Shown piece by piece: positions 59,401 through 64,000 of a DNA stretch of 64,000 nt. How positions within the stretch are numbered: the first letter of the stretch is position 1; each line of letters starts with the position of its first letter. The notes beneath the pieces were generated by a model that searched no databases, was not told the DNA's origin, and saw only the letters and a program-made list of their open reading frames with translations. The stretch comes from Rhytidiadelphus loreus (taxonomy: Eukaryota; Streptophyta; Bryopsida; Hypnales; Hylocomiaceae), in the NCBI GenBank assembly GCA_947034895.1, contig OX344764.1:69917348-69981347 (forward strand). The letters run 5' to 3'. A program made the translations under genes and the position numbers.

Positions 59401-62328
59401 ACCACGACGACCGCAGGATTGACTTCGATGCACGTGGCCGACAATATGAAGACCGACGTCGGTATGAGGAAGCAAAACATGGAAGAGGCAGTCCAAATAA
59501 CGTGCTTCCTGAACGTGATGGAGCACAAAATCAACAAACACGGAGCAGCAGAGGAGGCACTAGTCCTCCAGCGTCATCCTCCGCAGTGGTGGAGATTCAC
59601 GGCAGTGTTCAAGCTCCTACGAACGCTCGACGACCACTGTACTTAGATAAGACAGGAATACCCGTAGGCAAAATGGCTAGTCTTTTCCATGGGGACATTA
59701 TATCTTTCGTGAAAGACCTTGATCCAAATGTGGGGTGGGGGAAACAAACTAGTGATGCAAAAGATAGACTTGTTCAACGTCTATTGAATGACTATGACTT
59801 CTATGGAGACTCCAATACAATTAGCAAGAAGTATGTGAGGAAAGCAGCAGGATCAGCCCTCATAAATTTCCGGTATGCTATGAACCAATTGATAGACAAG
59901 GGACTTCAGAGACCAGAGGACCTATCAGAAGAGTATTGGGAGGCATTGAAGAAAAAAAGGGAGAGTAAGGAGTCCCAACAGAAGTCTAAGCACATGGCCA
60001 CCATAGCTAGAGGAAGAGCATCAAGGCACACTACCAAGAAAGCAGTGGCAGAGGCCGTGCTAGTTCAGCTGGTAAGGAAAAAGGCACATACAATCTACTT
60101 CTTAATAATTGTGGTTGTATTCTCATTTTCTAATGAACAAAGTGTTGTTCATCTGTGACACAGGCACGAGATCTCAAACGCGAACCCTATGCTGCCGAGA
60201 TTGAAGCGGCAGTGGACAGAGAGTGGGCAAACGTGCAGGAAGAAAGTGCGCAGAGGCGAAGATTGAGATGTGCTACAAAAGCTAACAATGCAGCAACGGA
60301 GGCAACGGAGGACCTCAATAAGCGAGTAGCGTTGCTGGAGGTGTTGTTTAGGAAGTGGAAGCCGGAAATGCACTTTTGGAAACGCATGAAATTCGGCAAG
60401 GAAGAAGACGGCATCTCCAGGCGTGCTCTGAAAGATAAAATTGTCAACAACGAGGTGCCAACAGTCTTCATGGACAGTGCACATGAGACCATGAAGGCAC
60501 TTGGTCAGGACACAACCGTAGAAGGAAGTCATGATAGCGAATCGACTGGAAATTCGAATTCCTCAGCTGATGAAGAAGAAGATAGCGACTCTGAGGAAGA
60601 AGATAGCGACTGCAGCAGTGGCAAGAGGATCGTGCAAAACCCGTTTCCTGTCGCTATTGTGGAGCCGCTACCTAGAACTTTGAGAAAAATTAGTATTGCA
60701 AAGGTCACTTCCTGTGACAGAGATGTTATAGTGCCTCAAACAAATGCTGGGTCAAAGTCGGCCATGCAGGAGGGCAAATCTATATCAAAGCGTGAATTGC
60801 AGGAGAAAAAAAGGGGTGTTGAGCACACTAGGGAATTCAGCCGTAAAGAAAAGCAGGTATGTTTGCCTTCACAGTGCCCTTTCATTCGGAAGTTTTTGGA
60901 TTCTTTCAATTCATTTGCGTGCAATTCTAGGAATGGACACATGTGTTTTTAATCAGTAAATTTGGTATTGTGAATTGGAGAAGCGTTAGATGTATGTGCA
61001 AAGAAATGTATGCAATGTTTCAAGGTTCAGTCATTGTATTCAGAAAACTATGTCCACGGCATGATATCGCCGTTGTTTGTGGAGAAGGACTATTTCGTTA
61101 GTGAAGTACAAGAAGACTGCAGAGGCCATAAAACACTTCTGAGTAGTACCTGTCTACCTTTTAGGACATGCGAGTAGAAGCGGAAGACATTTCTGCAGCT
61201 CCAGCTTCCAAGAGGAAGAAGTTGGAAACCACTGTTGAAGAAGAAATTGTTTTTGTGGACGATGACAACAAAAGTGGTGAAGGAAGAAAAACAGAAGTGA
61301 AAGGACCAATTACTACAGATGCTCGTCCGAACATGAAGTCTTCACAAGTGAAAGCATCGAGAAAAGGAAGGAAGGTAAGTTGCAGTACAGAAGGTTGACA
61401 ACATTAATTTTGTAGAAGTTTGTTAGCTCAAATTCATGAGCATTGCACTTTACTTGTTTGCTTACTAAATTCATATTCCATGTGTTGTGCATGTTTAACT
61501 GGCTGTGCTTATACGGACTTTATTGGCTTCCATTATTTGGTGCATGCGAATATATTGAATTTCGAGAAGCATATCAGTCACTTCTATAACTACACTAGCA
61601 TGTAGAAGACAGTGGAATATTCAATACAGGAAGTGTTGTCCAAAGTAGGTGGCAAGTATTTTGTGTGTTTGTCAAAGTCATTCTAATATATAGAGGAACG
61701 AGTTTGATGAAAGAAAAAAATGCAGTGCATGTACAGCTCGTCATGACATGGAACATGTGGCATGTCACAGAAAGGAAAGTGAAGTGCAACCTGTTGACAA
61801 GGCCCCGCAGTCATGAGTGTAAGTTTCCATGTAAACTGCAAACAGTACCATTAGAAAGGTAATTATTGCTAAGGACTTAGTACATGGTGTCAGTTGATTG
61901 TGTATTCACTACCGATAATATAGAAACAAGCACTATCCTCATCGACAATGATTAATAGGCACATGTATTACCATAAATTGTGCGGTGTAATGAGGGAAGT
62001 CCAAGTGTTTGTGCATGGTACATGGGAAAGTGAATTGTGATTCAGTTGATGGTTCTTGCCAATATACATTGCCGCAAATGTAAAGTAATAGCCGTTTTAC
62101 TTCATAGAAATTTACAAGGGTGTTGGTCACGTCGTTGAAAAAGAAGTTTGGTTCTTCTTTGTATCAATTAAGCTAATCACTTTTGTCGATGCACTAATGC
62201 GTTTTGTGGTATGGAATGGCTACAACAGGCTACATTGCAGCAAACAAGTAAAGTGCAATTGCCTACAAAAATGTAACTAATTTTTGCAGGCAATTGCAAA
62301 TCTACAGCCCACCTCAAGCATGATATAA
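32421..62328 (+). CDS. TnpA / Ptta-like (Transposase_24 type) gene split by a 24.6-kb hAT insertion in an intron
   Basis: Exons with agreeing phases: 32421-32753, 33802-34300, 59395-60071, 60164-60856 and 61165-61374, with a plausible last exon 62290-62328 ending SSMI-stop. The second exon ends in phase 1 (C) and the third begins AC, giving FEEHFYHDDRR, so the frame survives across the insertion. Exon 3 encodes the recognisable Ptta/En-Spm module: LYLDKTGIPVGKM, DRLVQRLLNDYDFYGD, a KKYVRKAAGSALINFRYAM segment, RPEDLSEEYWEALKKKRES, and ARGRASRHTTKKA where relatives have an HTGGS-like element. Exon 4 is acidic (EEEDSDSEEEDSD) and exon 5 basic. Such proteins bind subterminal repeats of CACTA elements. 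No premature stop is seen in the joined exons. The first two exons and the last are less certain. Whether transcripts cross the 25-kb intron is unknown. Confidence 0.7.
34746..34753. repeat. Left 8-bp target-site duplication CTTACTTG of the giant hAT
   Basis: CTTACTTG immediately precedes the CAGGGTTGTCT terminus. It is identical to the bases after the right end at 59337-59344. Eight bp is the standard hAT duplication length. Confidence 0.93.
34754..34784 (+). repeat. Left terminal inverted repeat of the giant hAT
   Basis: Starts CAGGGTTGTCTTGTCTGACA. The first 11 bases match the right end exactly, then the match is partial. CAGGG starts are common for hAT termini. Confidence 0.9.
34942..35344. 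repeat. GC-rich array 1, subterminal left
   Basis: Tandem units of about 15-16 bp (AGGGGCGACCGCGGGT with A/G and C/T variants), changing after 35215 to about 23-26-bp units GGGCGACTGCGGGTCCGAAAT. All proline-rich open frames across it are artefacts of the repeat. Confidence 0.95.
35345..35867. other. Spacer between array 1 and the hAT transposase gene
   Basis: AT-rich, no gene seen. It is probably the 3' region of the transposase. Confidence 0.4.
35868..39155 (-). pseudogene. hAT transposase (DUF659 plus hAT dimerisation domain), four in-frame TAG
   Basis: One continuous minus-strand frame runs from ATG at 39155 to a stop at 35868, interrupted only by TAG at 39083-39081, 37004-37002, 36188-36186 and 36143-36141. 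The first TAG falls after MANRGAGRRTNI...KEWDP. The next 692 codons carry a BED-like zinc motif (TCIFCGWN ... FGH ... VERC), the DUF659/catalytic region with ICSDGWSDTNHRPL and QLCTDNASVMTG (likely catalytic aspartates), GCAAHILDLLLKDWG, and the C-terminal dimerisation motif (SLTCSASSCERNWSMYSFVH, NRLATKKAEMLVY). After the second TAG, about 270 low-complexity codons rich in Arg/Ser/Pro follow in the same frame, then an acidic tail. All four stops are one C-to-T step from CAG. This is the likely source of the element's mobility. Confidence 0.85.
39446..39742. repeat. GC-rich array 2
   Basis: Units like GGGCGACTTCGGGTCCAGGG. One inverted unit (GAGGTCGCCCTACCC) stands at the left edge. It separates the transposase cassette from the next gene. 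Confidence 0.9.
39743..40932. other. AT-rich 3' region of the cassette gene
   Basis: No coding region. It is related in inverted orientation to 54.2-55.6 kb, the 3' region of the homologous gene. Confidence 0.6.
40933..42511 (-). pseudogene. Family-Y cassette gene, copy 1: conserved WCHI domain plus coiled coil, one TGA and a C9 frameshift
   Basis: Function unknown. A 97-codon frame (42444-42151) and a 404-codon frame (42147-40933) are the same reading frame separated by one TGA at 42153-42151. The first part shares a conserved domain with 52686-54179 and 56142-58620: Y-x-x-WCHI-x-K-x-FP-x-x-RH, then F-x-x-RC-x-E, then MVYAE and VDW. At the TGA the relatives have KK, so CGA to TGA is likely. 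The rest is acidic and predicted coiled coil (many Glu/Lys/Leu heptads). The natural start ATG at 42511, followed by KKAKKK and NVAILLDP as in the relatives, is put out of frame by a run of nine C. Confidence 0.7.
42693..42826. repeat. GC-rich array 3
   Basis: Short array with GGCGCGTGCGGG and GGGCGACCGCGGGT variants, just upstream of the family-Y gene. It is the mirror partner of array 7. Confidence 0.85.
42827..44167. other. AT-rich repeat segment of the left arm
   Basis: No gene. Homologous in inverted order to 50.9-52.08 kb, and in part to 48.5-49.2 kb. It contains a TTCTACCTTA end (43444-43453) related to the MITE-like unit at 48812-49225. Confidence 0.6.
44168..44234 (-). repeat. 67-nt hairpin, copy A
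   Basis: The left arm CAGGAGCCTCTTCGAACTCC folds on GGAGTTCGAAGAGGTCCCTG, giving a stem of about 27 bp. It sits in the same relative place as copies B and C, in the opposite orientation, next to the conserved CCTCGGTATA word. Confidence 0.75.
44273..44425 (-). repeat. tRNA-like / SINE-like segment, copy A
   Basis: The minus strand carries GGTTCGATTCCCAAC, which matches a Pol III B-box / T-arm. The related A-box-like GAAGTAGTGGAAGGGATT lies about 60 nt upstream. Copies are at about 48285-48405 and 50690-50810. A full tRNA fold could not be made. Confidence 0.4.
44498..44825 (-). repeat. GC-rich array 4
   Basis: ACCCGAAGTCGCCCC and ACCCGAGGTCGCCCC units, including a near-duplicate stretch of about 120 bp (44620-44700 and 44740-44822). 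Confidence 0.95.
45231..46029. other. Spacer 3' of the kinase-like gene
   Basis: AT-rich, no gene recognised. Confidence 0.4.
46030..47670 (-). pseudogene. Protein-kinase-like cargo gene, one in-frame TGA
   Basis: A single uninterrupted frame of about 546 codons except for TGA at 46608-46606. Residues 1-230 show no domain I know; they hold a Ser/Lys-rich stretch (SSSKSKKSKTAHDKD) and a region rich in aromatics. From about residue 241 kinase features appear: GGYGKVRKVY glycine loop, FAGKVSK (Lys near 267), NHPAIVKFVA, then after the TGA VLHNDLSPNNILI as catalytic loop, ICDWGIAS in place of DFG, and WWVAPELFYVFG in place of APE. HRD is changed to HND and DFG to DWG, but the catalytic Asp and Asn are kept. 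CGA to TGA would explain the stop. It is flanked by arrays 4 and 5 inside the hAT element. The target is unknown. Confidence 0.7.
47824..48214 (+). repeat. GC-rich array 5
   Basis: Mixed-orientation GGGCGACCGCGGGT / CCCGAGGTCGCC units, interrupted by about 80 bp of non-repeat. It is located at the 5' side of the kinase-like gene. Confidence 0.9.
48285..48405 (+). repeat. tRNA-like / SINE-like segment, copy B
   Basis: Contains GGTTTGATTCCCAAC, a one-base-changed B-box, after AGGTGAAGTAGTGGAAGGGA. It is nearly identical to copy C. Confidence 0.4.
48445..48511 (+). repeat. 67-nt hairpin, copy B
   Basis: CAAGGGGCACTTTGAATTTC at the left arm pairs with GAAATTCGAAGTGCCCCTTG at the right arm. The stem is 31 bp around an AAAAA loop, with only G-U wobbles. 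Confidence 0.85.
48812..49225. mobile_element. MITE-like unit with TAAGGTAGGA inverted ends
   Basis: TAAGGTAGGA at 48812-48821 and TCCTACCTTA at 49216-49225 are perfect inverted ends of a 414-bp AT-rich unit. A second inverted word AATGGTGCACC / GGTGCACCATT-like lies inside. Related, partly cut copies are in both palindrome arms (43.1-43.45 kb and 51.75-52.08 kb). No clear target duplication was seen. Confidence 0.5.
49350..50190. other. AT-rich palindrome spacer
   Basis: No gene or clear array seen. Confidence 0.4.
50446..50577 (+). repeat. GC-rich array 6
   Basis: GGGCGACCACGGGT, GGGCGACTTCGGGT and related units. Mirror partner of array 4. Confidence 0.9.
50690..50810 (+). repeat. tRNA-like / SINE-like segment, copy C
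   Basis: Contains GGTTCGATTCCCAAC (about 50783-50797), a perfect B-box-like word, with AGGTGAAGTAGTGGAAGGGA about 60 nt upstream. Confidence 0.4.
50847..50913 (+). repeat. 67-nt hairpin, copy C
   Basis: CAAGGACCACTTTGAATT pairs with AATTCAAAGTGGTCCTTG. It has the same length and loop as copy B. Relative to B, two base pairs differ on both arms in a compensating way. Confidence 0.85.
52081..52343 (-). repeat. GC-rich array 7
   Basis: Regular 27-bp-like units CCCGAAGTCGCCCAGGGACC and variants, upstream of the intact family-Y gene. Confidence 0.95.
52686..54179 (+). CDS. Family-Y cassette gene, copy 2, intact: WCHI domain plus coiled coil
   Basis: I do not recognise a known family. It is a single-exon 497-codon frame. 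A basic N-terminus (KGRKRSGKKHKKR) could be a nuclear signal. The conserved domain (about residues 38-150) has VAILLHPKIKAFKGW, YVDWCHISKLFPLCRHPLH, FMRRCCEVWTLLY and MVYAEVVLKKVVDW, shared with the minus-strand copies at 40.9-42.5 kb and 57.6-58.6 kb. Residues 190-270 are acidic and Ser-rich (SSTSSSDEH, SSDDEDVF). The second half is strongly coiled coil with Glu/Lys/Leu heptads. It is the only cargo gene without a stop. It sits in the right palindrome arm behind array 7. About 45 bp near 52391-52436 is shared in inverted orientation with the region upstream of the kinase-like gene. Confidence 0.75.
   Translation: MERTTSPSPPTIPTPLTPQEKRAMKDKGRKRSGKKHKKRVAILLHPKIKAFKGWRDEPEPWSYRTVAKYVDWCHISKLFPLCRHPLHVQNQKVNLTYATDTRFMRRCCEVWTLLYLETKVYRNDNFSFFLVRMVYAEVVLKKVVDWTTLPEMPIAVRPDQKEWEEASNLWAKYPLDISKMMTPIKRGASFVADEEVVWSSTSSSDEHTHEYNGYSFSSDDEDVFVTESKKSLDVGLQKKKDRGKEPITSTSHEEVLEKVDPMEVEDFSTEECAMLEGDSDSSDNEETLIAKIESARLSLSTKSEELKNLKEREVSSPTEAYLKQQLRSLNQILKERDDDFVAFKKNGDQYLTKQSTGKLSQTDHCLLWESKLETLQRRRRKAQNERRALRVQITEEEKKYYEAAKKHVKEVDVLATASTYGNLPEELEMLRNLVKFHETRVQVLEDEFVDLRAESEYYTQWMKWMKDTTGKRGEEYEKVGPPPNMSDFLNQKEVFRK
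54180..56141. other. AT-rich 3' regions of the converging family-Y genes
   Basis: No coding region seen. The part from 55240 to 55590 is homologous in inverted orientation to 39.76-40.1 kb. Confidence 0.5.
56142..58620 (-). pseudogene. Family-Y cassette gene, copy 3, followed by a RING-H2 finger; frame changes once
   Basis: The ATG at 58620 opens 331 codons to 57625 with the family domain (GWNKEPEPWSI, YIEWCHISKFFPAWRHHHHR, FVNRCIELWQALY, YAEVALKKEVDWS) and a Ser/Glu-rich tail. A second frame, open from 57701 and containing an ATG at 57635, continues to 56142. It reads a coiled coil (LESNLKKLQGQCQ, DLEKQNEKLQQRLDQL), then a perfect RING-H2 spacing: CPIC, C-A-H, YH, C, then C-V-L-C (residues 243-283 of that frame: C-x2-C-x14-C-x-H-x2-H-x2-C-x10-C-x2-C). 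RING-H2 fingers usually act as ubiquitin E3 ligases. The frame change could be an indel or a small intron, since GATGTAG at 57702 could be an acceptor. It could also be two overlapping genes. Confidence 0.65.
58805..59163. repeat. GC-rich array 8, subterminal right
   Basis: Plus-oriented units (GGGCGACTGCGGGT, GGCGCGTGCGGGT) on the left side and inverted units (ACCCGAAGTCGCCCC) on the right side. It ends about 170 bp before the element terminus. Confidence 0.95.
59306..59336 (-). repeat. Right terminal inverted repeat of the giant hAT
   Basis: Read inward on the minus strand it starts CAGGGTTGTCTACCCGGACA, sharing the first 11 bases and the GACA with the left end. Confidence 0.9.
59337..59344. 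repeat. Right 8-bp target-site duplication CTTACTTG
   Basis: Identical to 34746-34753. The host intron sequence resumes with TGAAATTGAGG and reaches its acceptor at 59394. Confidence 0.93.
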
Positions 62329-64000
62329 ATGAGTACTTCACGAGTCCAAGAGAAGAAGATAAATTAGTAGCTTCAATTTTGTATTACTGTTTGCACTGAA
62401 GTCAGCGTAAAGGACGTTTTTGTACATGATTACAGAATTTGTAGTATTTATGTAGTGAAGGATAGCGTTACAGTAGCCTACATAATTCCAAATGTGCGAA
62501 ACTTCTTAAGGGAGGACGCTTACTATGCACAGAACTTGTAGTAGACACAAGCATGAACGGGCATCACTGTTCAAGGCTTGTATGAACAACAGTGGTTCAG
62601 GTCAATGACTATGCGCTGTAGTGCCCTCTAAATTATGTTTTTCCCGCTATACAGTCTATAACGTTGCCAATAGTCTTCAAAATGACGATCAACACATTTT
62701 CCAAGTAATTCTCCTCTGTTTTTCAGGTAATGTTTGTCAATACATAGGGCAACTTGTGCGTACTAGAAGTTCCATCGTCGTGCTTGTGCAATGACAATTT
62801 ATGTTTCCGCTGAGTACTTCACATGCAATGTATTGGACATTGTTGTTCCGTATTGGTATATGTAGTGCTACAGGCTTCATCATATACAGATGCAGGAACA
62901 AGCGGATGCGGGAGGCGGACTTTGGCAGTCGCTGTTTTTGCACACTGTGTTTGCTACTAGCATTTTTTTTCAATGGCGTTGTCGAAGAAGCCCTCCAAAT
63001 TTGATGGCAATGTTTTGCGGTAAGTGAAGAAATAGTTCGGGGTTGTGCAGTTTCACTTTCTGTAGTTGTAGTCGGCACTACCACTTACATATGCAGATAT
63101 ACAATTCTAGTTATATAGTTGGAAAGTTTACAATTGAATCATGCATAATTATATTAATTGCATTCCAGTTCCATGTTCACTTACTCCTCATGTAAACATT
63201 CATTGTCATTTCTGTGTTTCTGTGATGACAATTTCCGATCATATGTTGTTTGTGACTCAATTATCCGTAGTTGCTACTACTCTTGTGCATTTCACATTGA
63301 CGTGGACAACGTCCTCATCATTGATAAGGTGTACATCGTGTATGTAGGAAAAATAGTTCTTCGCAGGTTGGTGCTATGTAAAGTGTATTGTTCAATTTCT
63401 TTCTAGTATTACGTATTCTCCAAAGCGAGTGACTATGATGTTGACAGCTTCATATGAAATGCACAAATGACAATGTAACTGTAGACATAGACTAAAGTGG
63501 AAAGCTGGATTGCTTTTCTGTTCTTGTCAGTACACATGTGAAGGAGCCCTCTTTTCCTATTTAGTATGATTGCAGGGAATGCTATCAAGAAATGTCAACT
63601 AGGCACGGAAGTATGCAATGCTTGCAGGCTTTGGAGGAGGATAATAGAGACGGTTGAACAGGTGCCTGCTGATTGACATGCCTTCTTGTACGCCTTGTGA
63701 TGCAGAGCAGTTGGGGAGGAAATGCACAACGAACGGAGCAGCAGTTTGAGTGAGTGAAACGATGCACATGAAGACACTTTCCAATTATTATGTATATGGC
63801 AGAAGAATATGCTTTGCACTGCCGAGGTAGATCTTGAACTCCCACTTCTCGATACGGAAATCATCCTTGGTTATTGCATTGCTATGAGAATTGACTTCAA
63901 ATTTCTTGCTGCAAAAAATAATGTTACTACTATGACTTTAGATCTGGAAAGTTGATGCAATTATTAGTTGTTCTTCACATACACGTGAACTTCATCACTA
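61375..64000. other. Downstream part of the CACTA-type region
   Basis: Apart from the possible last exon at 62290-62328, no supported gene is seen. Another possible terminal exon starts after TTGCAG near 63626. No CACTA right terminus (TTCTTGTAGTG) occurs before the window ends. Confidence 0.4.

Noticed and set aside
59212..59646. 144-codon plus-strand frame starting inside the hAT end
   Set aside because: It crosses the element terminus. The real coding frame here is the TnpA-like exon from 59395 in another frame.
63585..63864. Overlapping minus-strand frames of about 60-90 codons near the right edge
   Set aside because: Three frames overlap with no domain or splice support. A terminal exon of the TnpA-like gene near 63626 is possible but not better than the one at 62290.

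Overview
The window looks like nuclear DNA of a land plant. It has spliced genes with GT-AG introns, a plant-type LRR receptor kinase, a plant clade-E PP2C, and plant CACTA (En/Spm) and hAT transposons in AT-rich surroundings. I cannot name the species. A non-angiosperm lineage is a guess only.

Layout. (1) 1-12.4 kb is ordinary genic DNA: the 3' two thirds of an HPCA1-like LRR receptor kinase (+) converges on a complete five-exon PP2C phosphatase (-). (2) 12.4-18.5 kb is AT-rich and gene-poor. It holds a degenerate minisatellite and a clean 1,830-bp non-autonomous CACTA element (16687-18516) with CACTACAAGAA ends and an ATA target duplication. (3) 18.6-34.3 kb and 59.4-62.3 kb look like the inside of a large, older CACTA-type element whose ends I could not place. 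It contains a multi-exon gene resembling a ParB-domain plus beta-class DNA methyltransferase fusion (-), a TnpD-type transposase (-), and a divergently transcribed TnpA/Ptta-like gene (+).

(4) The main result is that the third intron-exon junction of that TnpA-like gene is split by one giant hAT element, 34754-59336 (24,583 bp). It starts and ends with CAGGGTTGTCT in inverted orientation and is flanked on both sides by the identical 8-bp duplication CTTACTTG. Removing it leaves an intron of about 503 bp with matching splice phases. Inside are a hAT transposase (DUF659 plus dimerisation domain), a protein-kinase-like gene, and three members of an unrecognised gene family, one of them followed by a RING-H2 finger. 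These cassettes are separated by eight GC-rich arrays of a motif close to GGGCGAC(Y)(K)CGGGT, two of which lie about 180 bp inside the ends. The middle of the element (about 39.7-55.6 kb) is a diverged large palindrome with mirror-image gene cassettes. It carries three copies of a 67-nt hairpin whose arms have changed in compensating fashion.

Most genes in the transposons are broken by one or a few stops. Almost all of these are TAG or TGA at sites explainable by C-to-T change of CAG or CGA, as expected for heavily methylated plant repeats. One family member (52686-54179) is intact. Exon borders were found by eye from reading frames and splice sites and have not been tested with transcripts.
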